17,228 nt of DNA from Trachelipus rathkii (lineage: Eukaryota > Arthropoda > Malacostraca > Isopoda > Trachelipodidae). The notes beneath the pieces are model-generated. The model had not been told where the DNA came from and did no database searches. It saw nothing but the letters and a program-made list of their open reading frames with translations. Position 1 is the first letter of the stretch, and every line of letters starts with the position of its first letter. Positions 1-10,736 of this stretch are shown one piece after another. A program made the position numbers and the translations under genes. The stretch is taken from NCBI GenBank assembly GCA_015478945.1, contig JABUQX010103409.1, positions 1 to 17,228 of the forward strand, given 5' to 3'.

Positions 1-134
1 AATTGCGATACGCTTTAATCATGGTTCAGTAAGAACTAAAAAAAAAAGGTCAGAATTAACTCTTTACAGCTTTCAGTAAGTAATACATGGCGTTACTTTG
101 CAAATCATGATAAGGATGCAATGAAGCTCTCTGC

Positions 135-863
135 TTGTACGGACCCTCTAACGATAAAATAAATGTTTTAACATCCCATGACAATTCTATTCTAACCAGT
201 TGTATCATTGTTCTCCAACCATTTAAAGATATCACCATGATAGTTAGAAAACACTTGTCATCTTCTCGTAATCACTCAGACAATGAAAGTCAACGAATAA
301 AAATGATGAGTGATAAGATATGAGAAATTAATAAACGGTTAGTTTCCAAAGAAAGCAGCGACTTCTGTTCGAAAGCTACCTTTTTGGACCATAAGAAAAG
401 CAAGCAAAATTTTTCCTTTCTCTGTTTTATTACAGAGAGTATTAATATTAAAGTCAATGTCTATACCTAAAACATGAAGAAATTAAAAAATACAAATCTG
501 AAATAGCTCAAGGAAAACAAAGAACAGCAAAAGTTACTTCAAAACCATCGACAAGTTCCGCTGTCACCGACGTCATGAATGGAATTCTACATTCAAGAGT
601 AATGTTGAAGATGATCTGCTGTCTGAGCAGGCATCAAAGATCGCTTTCACATGGCGATTACCCTCTTGCATGGTGGAGAAAGTTTGAAGAGACGTATGCT
701 GATCTCCCAGTTAGAAAAGACTTACTTTCCTTGTCCGTCATAAGTGTTGCCAATGAACGTCTCTTTATTGGTGATGATATGATTTATGATGTAAAACGCT
801 GAAGATTAAATGCTTAGAGACAGAACTAAAAACTATTATTTTTGAAGAACAATTTTTCAATAG
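135..863 (+). mobile_element. hAT-family transposase relic (C-terminal half, ZBED-like)
   Basis: This is a decayed transposase of a hAT cut-and-paste DNA transposon, not a working gene. In one frame, 135-413 reads LTSCIIVLQPFKDITMIV, an internal stop at 321-323, and then the RNase-H-fold block KATFLDHKKSKQNF, which corresponds to the family's A-T-F-L-D-P-R-F-K region. A second frame, entered at 575, carries the C-terminal dimerisation domain. It shows DYPLAWW (656-676; family pattern D-P-L-x-W-W), then a P-V-R-K-D-L-L helix, then VANERLFIGDD in place of the usual S-x-x-S-E-R-x-F-S-x-A-G. After a stop at 800-802 the same frame continues RLNA and KLLFLKNNFS, the conserved tail, across two more stops. 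No BED zinc finger or N-terminal half is visible; the window starts inside the element. Frame changes and at least four stops make it non-functional. The hAT assignment is secure from motif order; the subfamily is inferred. Confidence 0.8.
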
Positions 864-1146
864 TTTATTTCAACTATTGATTATAATATCAACCTTACAG
901 TAGTTATATTAATTAAAGAAGTGGTTTTCCTCTTTTGGGCAAAGAGGTTTGTGGAATACATGCAAGAGTGGGTCCTCCTTCTGCATCCTCAAAACATAAA
1001 AAATTGATTGTATTTTATTCAAATCTTAATGGCTGAACTCTTACGAAAGAAGCAAATATTTCACTTGTACCTAGTATAAAAATTAGCATACTACTGGTAA
1101 TATGTAATATTCCCATTCGTGAATATTAAGAAAATTATTCGAATTC
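864..1146. other. AT-rich flank, no gene seen
   Basis: This follows the hAT relic and may include its 3' untranslated part and terminal inverted repeat. I could not identify an end or an 8-bp target duplication. No coding pattern, RNA gene or regulatory site is recognisable. Confidence 0.5.
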
Positions 1147-1466
<320 letters not shown>

Positions 1467-2229
1467 TAGAAAATCGAAGTTGAATTCACACACGCCTTAC
1501 ATGGTACACACATTTGTGTGTTAATGATGTGAGTTACACACTGGGGATGATATTCATAGGCATGTATAACCAAATTCTTTACCTGAGAATTATGACCATT
1601 TTATGTTGATAGCGGATTATGTATATATTAAATAAGTTATGCGGATATTTTTACTATTACAGAGCCTTATTTTATTGAACGCTAATAAGTATAAAACTGA
1701 GGGCGTCTTTCTCTCCGATTTCCGCAATAATTTACTAACAGTTTGTTCTCCATCACAATCTTCGTATATGTCATCCTGGACCAATGACTGCCTTCTCCCT
1801 TTAATTCAAAGGTAACAATTTCGAGTCGTCGCTCTTTGACGAGCAACGCCTCTAAACAAAGCAGGGGACTGGGATTTGTGTGAAGTAATTCTGAAGTCTC
1901 TTTGGGACTCCTAACCTCTTAGAAACTTTTTTAATTAGATAAATAATGTGATTCTTTCAAGAAAAATCACGAGAAAAGCAATTACAAAGAGTGTTAAGAA
2001 AAGGAGAAGTCATGAGGGGCATGTTTTCAAGAAGTATGACATAGGTGTATGGAACATTTTGGAAAGTAGAGACATAAAGAAACTGTAACTTTGAGGAAGT
2101 ATAGAAAATCATGCTTTCTCTGCCCTAATTAGAAACGCTAGAATGATCAGATATAAGTTGCTCCAAGGACATCCTCCTAGCAGCTGGTGTTTGAAGTTAA
2201 GTGGAACGTCTTTCAAATTAATCGAAAAA
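1467..2229. other. anonymous unique-looking sequence, no gene
   Basis: Base composition is more balanced than in the neighbouring deserts, but stops occur in all frames and I recognise no protein family. Short higher-GC patches occur around 1770-1900. It could be very old repeat debris or non-coding spacer. Nothing more can be supported. Confidence 0.4.
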
Positions 2230-3370
2230 AAAATAAAAAGAATATTTTGATTCAAAATATATTAATTAATAATGATAGAGTAAAAAATAAATAGAAAACA
2301 AGACGGAGTAGAATTAAATAATAAAAAAATAATATTAAAATTATTATGGACTACAGAGAAAAACGCGAGAGAGCCTCCAGCTCACATAGAAACCAACCAG
2401 CAATAGATAATAGAATAAGATAATAGAAGAACTAGTATAAGCTCTAGAATAAAGATTATATAATATCAAATATAAATTACATCGAAATATCTTATTTAAG
2501 ACTATAGTAATTCATAAATAATAAACTATTGTTTTATTAGAATAGATTTTAGATAATAGATAGATAGATAGTAGATAATAGATATGAATATGAATAAGAT
2601 ATATAGATAGATAGATAGAATATAGAATAGATAGAATAGATAGATAGATGAGATTATAATTATATTATATTATTATAGATAGATAGATAATGATAGATAT
2701 ATATACCTGAATAGATAAATAAGATAGATATAGATAGATATATTATAATAGAATTAAGAGGTAGATACGATCGATACAGATAATAGATAGATAATAGAAT
2801 AGACTCAGAACTGATAAGATAGAATAATGCACTGTAAGAGAGTATTGACAACGCATCGATAGTATACAAAGAAAAGAGAGTAATACAAAAAATTTTTTAA
2901 AGAAAAAATAAAGAAGAACAAGACGAGATTGATTATGGATTTATAAGAGGATACTATTAGTAAGCTTAATAGCATACGATTCCACATGTAATATAGATAT
3001 AATATATATTAGATAGACTATAAGATAAGATATATATAGAAATAATATCGTCAGCGAGTATATGCAATATAATAATTGAAAGATAGTATCATGATATGGA
3101 TAGAATAGATAGTATAGTAAATATTATGAAAGATGAATATAGAATATAGAAGATATAGATATAGATATAGGATAAGAAATGTAAAGATATAGAATTATAG
3201 AATATATATAGATTGATAGTATAGATGCAAGTTTAAAATTAGTAGTATATAGATAATAATATAATATAATAATATAGTAATATAATAAGATATAGATAGA
3301 GATGAAATCGATTAAGATAGAAAGATAGATGATAGTTATTAGATAAGATAGTAGAAATATTGGAGACAAT
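2230..3370. repeat. purine-rich GATA/AGATA low-complexity desert
   Basis: The plus strand is dominated by A and G, with degenerate GATA/TAGA tetramers, clearest at 2555-2700 (runs of tagatagatagat) and again at 3290-3360. The tetramer register breaks every few units, so the array is either old or contains many sequencing indels. Open frames on the minus strand give only Ile/Tyr/Ser/Leu-rich low-complexity peptides and are not genes. Confidence 0.85.
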
Positions 3371-5320
3371 ACTTAAGCGTTAGTGTTAATAAAAGTCAAC
3401 ATATAAAGGGAAGTGTCTTACAACTAAACAATAATTTATTTATTAAAAACATATAGGGTTTGAGACTCGATAAACACGGACACACTACTATTCTGAGAGA
3501 GAGATATAAAAAATTAACAAGCATATAAGACGAGAACTGAAGTTAATTTATATATAACTCTATAAGAATCAGCGATAAAAGCTATATAACCATTATCAAG
3601 CTTGGTAACTGAATAGTTAGATGATAAAAAAATTACAGATACTATATTATTGTATATATATGTTAAGTATTTGAATATCTATTTATAAAACTAACTGAAT
3701 TACTATATCTCTTATAATATCCTAGCTACGCTAAGTATTAATTCAGCTATATGTATAATTATCATAATAGTATCGAGGATCTCTTCTGAGAATCACCTAT
3801 GTGACTTGAGACGTGTGGAGTGAGAAGCTTTGTCCTGACCCTTTCCATCTCAATGGTTCCAAATATACGGTCTCGGACTCCTGCCGATAAATATAAGTAT
3901 ATTTAAATGTTTTCCCTTGAGAAATTTCACAATTGAATTAAAAGTACATGAGACGAGACATAACGAGAGCCGATTCAGTGTACCGAGTACATGCCACCAG
4001 AGACGTTCACCATAAAACCCCTGAAGAACGTACACTCTGCTAAAGGGACTGAAATATGTATGACCCCGAATGGTCTAATTAATACTCAACTCCTGATAAT
4101 CTATTTACATCATAATGATATTAATAAGGGCTGACAGTAGTTTATATAATCAATATAATATATAGACTTATACATATTTAGGTCTGCGTGTCTCTGGAAT
4201 ATAGTAGAATAGTGCCTTCTCTGTATAATGTTTAGTTTATGTCATTGTGCAGTGTAGACGTGTTTGAAGAACGCGATCCATTATGTAAACGTAGTATATT
4301 AAAAAAATCGATAATTTAATATTTTAATAAGATAAACAATTATTATTCGAGATGGGGGCTTAACGGAGAAGAACGACTCTACTGATGTGTGCATTGTAAC
4401 AGAAATTGGTAAATTTGCCTAAACTTAAAGTAAGACAGATAAATATTTTTTTTCTGTCCGACCTTATCAGATTGCTCCGTGTCTAACAATATAACAATAT
4501 TGCACAGAATAACAAGTCTGACTCGAGTTGTCAAGCATAAGATCTGGCTAACATCCCACACCAACGTGAAGGTTGTCGTCACAACACGCAGCGTCTTTGT
4601 TGTAATTAAAAGGAATCGACAAGTATTTGTTTCTCGATATTGTAGGTTGAGAGTACAGATTATACTACTAAATTTAGTAATAGAAGATGCAATTGTTTGT
4701 TGAGAAAGAGTTCACTGTAATGCTAATTCTCCACGAATATCTAAGGTGTTACATTTCTCACAATTCAATAGCATCATTAAGCATGAGAAGTTCCAGACAA
4801 TGAATGAGAGATTTTATTATATGCTAATATTCCTCTGATTAATATTACTTATTCTTTGAGTCAAAATAGAGTTTCCATAGCATACGAGGGTATAGTAATT
4901 TAATATAATTAAAATAAATACCGTTGTAATAATAAATATAGTGAAGCACAATATCTTAAAAAAAACAAAATAGCATTTTATTTTTAATAGTAAAATAGAT
5001 TAAAACACATATACTATCAACAGAATAAAGATCTACCATCATACACCTACTCTTTGTTAAGGTTTCAGTAAAATAGTTGTACAATGTCTCCACAGGACAA
5101 ATATATAAGAGTTTATAAAAGTAATAATGAATTCTTGTAAATAATCGTGAAAATAAGGACCCTTAAGTTCATTATATATACAGAACTTTATGCATACGTG
5201 GTTAGAACAATAAATGACCCTGTAGAGTATCTAACCCCATACCAAAAATACAAGATAAACAAACTATTATAGAGAGATAACTTTTATTTAATATTTGGTT
5301 CATTAGTAAGTAGATATTAA
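3371..5320. other. AT-rich anonymous sequence, no gene recognised
   Basis: Nearly 2 kb with no recognisable coding family. Two patches of more balanced composition (about 3780-4060 and 4340-4720) carry open frames of 60-75 codons on one or both strands. These lack any family motif and look like chance. If the Penelope-like relic downstream was once longer, its 5' RT part should lie near the end of this stretch, but I could not read it. The string GGACCCTTAAG at 5158-5168 resembles the TIR of the elements at 8294 and 9972 but has no support beyond about ten bases. Confidence 0.4.
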
Positions 5321-5335
5321 ATTTAATAAGAAAAC

Positions 5336-6420
5336 GTAATTATCAAAACTGATGGGGTGTCGATGGGCTCACCACTTGGACCTACATTTGCAGACTTCTA
5401 TATGTTCAAACTGGAAAACAAAATCCTTCGTGGAAACAAACACTTACCGTATTTTACATAGATATGTCGACGAACCGCTCACTAACTTAGGAACATAGAT
5501 ATATACAGCATTATCAATAGAATCAAGAGTTGCATGTTGTCTTAAAATACATCCGAACTTAGGTTAAATGCTACTGTTTTTAGACATTACAAATCAATAT
5601 TAATTCTGACGGCTCAAATCTACAGGCATTCGTCAAACCCACTGATAAGGTCTGTATATGAACTATGGGTCCTATTCACCGACTATAATACAAAGAATCT
5701 ATCGTAAAACCTTAGTTACAGCATCCAACTATTCACTGGAAAACTTTGATGAAAATATTGCCGCATTTAAGTAAATTTTAATTAACTGTCAACCACAATA
5801 TTCAGTTGAAAATTTAATTATAAAACCCTTACAAAATTTATTTAACTACAGAAAGTAAAAATTAATAGAAAATCGATAAATTTCTCAAAACTTCAATGGC
5901 CAACTTTCAATAAAGAAGAGAGTGCCTTCGTAATAGTTTGAACTCTCACCTCAAAAACTAAAGACACCTCAAAAATTAAGTCAACATACCATAAGATCCA
6001 AACCAACTTCACTTCTTTACGCCAAGAGATGCTTGACCGACAACATCACGTTGTTACCAATGTTAAAACTGCCGGCTGATCAACTGTAGCGTCGACAATA
6101 TATTGGTTACACGAGAATCGATTGTCGGACAGGGATATCACATCGCTACAAGTCCCAGCAAAATCTTGACCATTTGAAACGGCACAGGGTTTTTCAATAG
6201 GAAATTTCAAAACCTCGTTATTGAGTCAAATTTAAGTCCAGAACTAAAATTGGCACAGTCCAGAAACTTAAAACACGCAGACCAGACATTAAAACATAAA
6301 TTTATGTATGCCCACTTAACTAGAAATATCATTTGATTAATTATTATATATTAATGTTAGACTCATTTCTCACATGAATTAGATCCTCTGAATGTCTCAA
6401 GTTTAGAGGACAAACGCGTC
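5336..6420 (+). mobile_element. Penelope-like retroelement relic (RT + GIY-YIG trace)
   Basis: This is a decayed Penelope-like element, a retroelement class encoding one protein with a reverse transcriptase and usually a C-terminal GIY-YIG endonuclease. From 5351 the sequence reads DGVSMGSPLGPTFADFYM, the RT block with the S-M-G-S-P-L-G-P signature. After a frame change comes RYVDE (5460-5474) where the catalytic Y-V-D-D is expected. Further frames give FLDIT, GLYMNYGSYSPT, KTLVTASNYS, ENFDENIA and ILINCQPQYS, in the order seen in Penelope RTs. Around 6099-6113 YIGYT followed by R-x-x-x-R marks the endonuclease remnant. More than six frame changes and several stops abolish function. The 5' part (RT fingers) is missing or unreadable. 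A hammerhead-like motif closes the 3' end. Class assignment is strong from ordered motifs; the exact clade is not determinable. Confidence 0.8.
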
Positions 6421-6429
6421 GGGAAATGT
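6372..6429 (+). ncRNA. degenerate hammerhead ribozyme-like motif at PLE 3' end
   Basis: Hammerhead ribozymes (HHR) are known in the terminal regions of Penelope-like elements. Here CTGA (6388-6391) is followed by AATG, a stem II pairing GTCT (6394-6397) with GGAC (6408-6411), and then AAAC GCGTC (6412-6420), close to the GAAAC-GCGUC 3' core. Stem I is supported on both sides: TCCT (6384-6387), immediately before CTGA, pairs with GGGA (6421-6424), immediately after GTC. ACAT (6372-6375) pairs with ATGT (6426-6429) across an internal loop. Stem III would be minimal (AC/GT with a two-base loop), as in other Penelope hammerheads. Odd points: the CUGANGA box is damaged and one G of GAAA is missing, so the present sequence is probably inactive. 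Confidence 0.45.
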
Positions 6430-6539
6430 AAATATATATATTTTCTTCTTCTCATCTCAAAAATTGTTTTCAAAGATTATTTAAGAAAAGAAACATGTAC
6501 AGAAATACTATTTGAGAAACCTTGGAATAAAATAAAACC
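6430..6539 (+). other. post-PLE tail, no gene
   Basis: AT-rich sequence continuing from the retroelement and probably part of its 3' untranslated tail. It runs into the (ATT)n array without a recognisable poly(A) or target-site duplication. Confidence 0.35.
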
Positions 6540-7250
6540 TTTTATATTTTATTATTATATATTATTAGTTAATATTATTATATTATATTATTAATTATTA
6601 TTATTATATTATTAATTATATTATTAATTATTATTATTATTATTATATTATTATTATTATATTATTTAAATTATTATTATATGTATATTACATTATTAAT
6701 TATTATTATTGTTATTGATTATTATAGTATTATTATATTTTATTATTATATCAATATATTATTATTTATCATTCATTATATTATTATTATTATTATTATT
6801 ATAGATTATTATTATTATTGATATGATTATGTAAATTATTATTTTAAAAATTCTATTATTTGTTAATTAATTATTAGCTAATTTATTTAAAAAATAAATT
6901 ATCTATTTAATTATTAATTATAATTTAAAAATTACCATATATTATATATTATAGTATTAATAGTATTATATTTTTATTATTATTATATTCTTATTATTAT
7001 TAAATTATTATTATTATTTTTATTATTATTATTATTATTATATTATTATTAATCATTAGCCTTAGTATTATTATAAGTATTAATTGGTTATTAGTATTAT
7101 GTCATTTATTATAATATTAATATTAAAATAATTATATTATTATTATTATCTATTAATTATAAATATATTCTTCTTTGTATATTATTATTAAATAAAATAT
7201 ATGTATATATAAATCAATACTATTTTATTTTTATTATTATGATTATGATA
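6540..7250. repeat. imperfect (ATT)n microsatellite desert
   Basis: Trinucleotide ATT/TTA repeats with many register breaks, clearest at 6595-6665, 6780-6835 and 6975-7050. Almost no G or C is present. It starts directly downstream of the Penelope-like relic, so it may have expanded from the element's simple-repeat 3' terminus; that link is inference. Confidence 0.9.
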
Positions 7251-8280
7251 TTATTACAAGCATTTCTTACTTTTGTCATTTTTCTTTTCTTTATCAATTT
7301 ATGAGATTATTCCTATCTTTTCCTTTGTGTCTCGGCCTAGTTAAGATTCTCTTCTTCACTTCTCTATTTGTAATATTTTCTTCACTTTTTCTACTGCGTT
7401 TTATTCATTGAATATTTAACTTTATTTAAATCTTATTTTTCTCTTCTCGCATTTGCTTTCTTTTCAGCGTTGTTGGCTAATTTCTTTAACATTTCTCTTT
7501 ATTACTATTTTTTTATTACTTTCTGCAACTTTTCGCATTAAAAAATTAAAATTTAAATGTGTTTATATTTAATGAATTCTTCAGGAAATACTAATTTATC
7601 TTTTCTATAAATTTATTCACAATAATCTAAATAAAGAATTTATATTTAAATATTAATGCAATAATTATATAATTCTTATTTTAATACAAATTTTATTATT
7701 GCTCTTATACCTTTATAATTACATTTTTCTTTAATAAAAATAATACTACTCATATACGAATTTTGTTCTGTATTTTGTTCCTTTATTTACTTTTCCTCTT
7801 CTATTTTTTTATTTCCTTAAACTTTTCAAATTTATTTGTTTATTAACTCTCTACTTCCTTGATTTATTATTGCTTAATTTCTTTTTCAATTTCATTTTAT
7901 TCATTTTCTGCAAGTATCTTTCCATTTTTTAAATTCTGATTTTTTTCAATTTTATTCTTAGTTACTATATTCTTCAGGCTTTTTATGCATGTAGTTTCTT
8001 TCTTCCTCTTATTATCTTCGTCTTATTTTACTTAATTTCTTTTTTTTTCTTTTTAATTCCATTTTTTTTATCATCTACTCATTTTTTTCTTGAATATCAT
8101 CTTTATCTTTTCTTTTTTAATATTATTATAACTGTCTAAACCCGTTCTAACTTTTTCTCATTGTTGTTAATTTTTTGTTATTTTTTTAATTAAAAATGAA
8201 AATTTAATTCTTTTCTTAAAAAAAAATATCCTTCAAAATTAGTTATTGCTACAGTAAATTCTTAAAGTTTTAAAACCAGT
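7251..8280. repeat. T/C-rich low-complexity kilobase
   Basis: The plus strand is dominated by T with interspersed C (recurring tttctttt, cttttc and ttatttt strings) and contains little G. No tandem period is obvious and no open frame of note occurs on either strand. It mirrors the A/G-rich desert at 2230-3370 in strand asymmetry. No gene is visible. Confidence 0.75.
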
Positions 8281-8540
8281 ATATATATATATAGGACCTT
8301 AATTAAACCAAATCACACAAAATAATTAAGTAATGAAATGTGTTGGGATATTGTTATTTAGGTCAAAAGAAAGAATCATCGTCTTAATTGCTATCCCATT
8401 AACTTACTTTTTCCTTTTTGACCTGAAAGTTTATTTGATTTTTAAATTCATTTTTGTTTCATTTTTTAGTTAATTTTGATATGTATCTCTTTCATTATTT
8501 GTTGTCAGAATGAAGATGAAGATATTATATATTATATAAG

Positions 8541-8582
<42 letters not shown>

Positions 8583-8860
8583 GATAAATTAATAGATTAT
8601 ATATATATAATATATATATATTATATATAATATATATATATATATAATATTATTATATAATATATATGGTCAGATTTTTCTAAAGCTGACAGTATGTAAC
8701 TAGAGACCGGTACCGTCAAAACGTAAAACAAATTTAATTTTGGAAAACATCAAAAATTTCAAGGATGGTGATTTAACCTTTGTTTGCTTTTTTTTTTTTT
8801 TTTTTTTTTGCTTATCGTGAAAAAATATTTTAAAAAACAATTTTTATCTTAAGTACCATT

Positions 8861-8968
8861 TAGGGGGCTCGAGCCGAACGGGGGAAGAGGGGACAAAGTC
8901 CCCCCCGTCGCCCACCGGGAGGCCGAGAGCAGACCCCGAACGCCTGCCATCTTTGCGTTTACCCTATG
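8861..8968 (+). repeat. GC-rich arm A of copy 1 core
   Basis: Starts TAGGGGGCTCGAGCC and ends GCCATCTTTGCG-TTTACCC. It is the inverse of the arm at 9045-9155. It lacks about 90 bp found in the copy 2 arms, and its middle (GGACAAAGTCCCCCC) is a local hairpin. The GC content stands out sharply against the flanking DNA. Confidence 0.85.
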
Positions 8969-9044
8969 GATTTCCTTTAGTTAAAAATAATACCAAAGTG
9001 TTTTTTGAAGTAAAATATTCTTTTTTTTTAACTAAAGAATACCA

Positions 9045-9155
9045 AGGGTAAGACCGCAAAGATGGCAGGAGTCGGGGTCTCTCGGCCTTCCGGTGGACGA
9101 CGGGGGACTTCGAGTCCACCCCCTCTGTCCCCCGTCGGCTCGAGCCTTAAATGGG
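9045..9155 (-). repeat. GC-rich arm A' of copy 1 core
   Basis: Inverted partner of 8861-8968: GGGTAAGACCGCAAAGATGGC through GGCTCGAGCC-TTAAATGG. The AT-rich loop between the arms (about 8969-9044) also begins and ends with complementary sequence: CCTTTAGTTAAAAA on the left, TTTTTAACTAAAG on the right. The same internal stretch is absent as in its partner arm. Confidence 0.85.
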
Positions 9156-9271
9156 GAAAAATTTTTATTTTATAAATTTTCGAACGATAAAAAAAAAAAA
9201 AAAAAACTACAATTATTTAGCTCTCATAAATATATAGATATATATTATATATATATTATATACTATAATAA

Positions 9272-9303
<32 letters not shown>

Positions 9304-9543
9304 AATATATATATATACTATATATATATATATAATATAATATATATATAATATCAATTATCAGCACAAAAAAAAAAAACATTTCTTAAACTTTTACTTA
9401 AGATTATTTAAATTATATTGGAAAATTCAAATAAAGTTTCTCTTTTTTTTTTTTGTTCGTACAATTCCAGATCTTAAAATGCATTTCCCAGTTTACCAAC
9501 TTTACGAAGCCTCAAATTATTAGCGCCCTGGTTTAATAAAGGT

Positions 9544-9545
<2 letters not shown>

Positions 9546-9587
<42 letters not shown>

Positions 9588-9673
9588 AAATAAGTAGAAC
9601 ATATCTATACACACATCACAGTTATATATATATTTATTTATATATATATATATATATGTATAGTATAAATATA

Positions 9674-9714
<41 letters not shown>

Positions 9715-9802
9715 CTATATATATATAAATCTATATTATATATTATATCTATATAATATATATATAATATATATATTATATAGTATATATATATATATAA
9801 GT

Positions 9803-9833
<31 letters not shown>

Positions 9834-9842
9834 TATATATAC

Positions 9843-9873
<31 letters not shown>

Positions 9874-9971
9874 TAAATATATATATATATAATATAATAC
9901 TATAGAATATAATATATACATATCATATATATATATATAATATATATATATATATATAGTATATATATGTA
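9546..9971. repeat. (TA)n spacer between the two TIR elements
   Basis: Almost pure TA with frequent register breaks, plus a short non-TA island (about 9584-9625) containing ACACACATCACAG. The two TIR elements abut this tract, so it may be the expanded target site. No gene. Confidence 0.9.
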
Positions 9972-10493
9972 GGACCTTAAGTAAACCATAGTCCTCAAAA
10001 TAATTTAGTATTGAAAGCTGTAATAATTTTATACGGCAAAATTTAAAATTAAAAATTCGATTTGCTATAAAAAGAACTTACTTTTTTTTATTTTTGGAGC
10101 TTCAAATGATTTATTTTCCAATTCATTTATTTAATTTTTGTTTATATATATATATATAATTATATATCATATAATATATAAGTATATAATATAACTATAT
10201 ATATATATAGCTATATAATTATCTATATATATAGTATAATATATATATATTTAATATATATAATATATATATATCTAATATATTATATATATTATGATGG
10301 TCAGATTTTTTAAATGCCTCACAGTACGCTAGCTAGAGAAAAGACGCAGTCGCTACAGTAACAACAAAATTATAGACCTATTTGGAACCAGCCGAAAATT
10401 CTAAACATTGGATTTTAACCTTTTTTTTTTTTTTTTTTTTTGAAGTAAGATGCTTTTTTTTTTTTTTAACGTAGATGTATAACCCCTAGGTAA

Positions 10494-10680
10494 ACCGCAA
10501 AGATGGCAGAGTCGGGGTCTCTCGGCCTCCCGTGGACGACGGGGGGACTAATCCCCCTCCGGGGTGTCTCCGGAACCCCCGCTATCTTTGGTCTTTGGTG
10601 TCGCGGGGTTCAACTCGAACATCCCCTACGGGGTATGAAAACATCCCCCCCTCTGTCCCGCCGTCGGCTCGAGCCCCCTA
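10494..10680 (-). repeat. GC-rich arm A' of copy 2 core
   Basis: Runs ACCGCAAAGATGGC to GGCTCGAGCCCCCT, about 187 bp. It is the same module as 9045-9155 but longer by about 90 bp, including a GGTCTTTGGTGTCGCGGGG segment. In this copy the CTCGAGCC end faces the inner loop, the reverse of copy 1. The open frame through it is a by-product of GC-richness with no protein family. Confidence 0.9.
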
Positions 10681-10736
10681 AAAAAAAAACTTAAATTTCT
10701 TCAAAAAAAAACAAAATTATTTCACCGTCAAATATT

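Larger units (their letters stand above)
8294..9545. mobile_element. non-autonomous TIR foldback element, copy 1
   Basis: An element of about 1.25 kb set in (TA)n. The left end GGACCTTAATTAAACCA (8294-8310) is matched in inverse by TGGTTTAATAAAGGTCC (9529-9545). Both ends abut TA, consistent with a TA target site. Order from the left: subterminal AT-rich part with a small hairpin; internal (TA)n (about 8520-8665); a GGTCAGATTTTT segment (from 8668); poly-T (8788-8809); a GC-rich inverted-repeat core (8861-9155); poly-A (about 9189-9205); (TA)n (about 9237-9350); an AAATAAAGTTTCTC subterminal segment; right TIR. It encodes no transposase. It is probably a MITE or foldback derivative of a TA-targeting DNA transposon; the superfamily is not determinable here. 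It shares ends and internal segments with the copy at 9972-11513. Confidence 0.7.

Noticed and set aside
4379..4703. Overlapping 67- and 74-codon frames on opposite strands
   Set aside because: No recognisable family; mutual overlap and surrounding composition indicate chance.
5157..5170. GGACCCTTAAG resembling the TIR of the elements at 8294 and 9972
   Set aside because: Only about ten matching bases and no continuation into the subterminal sequence.
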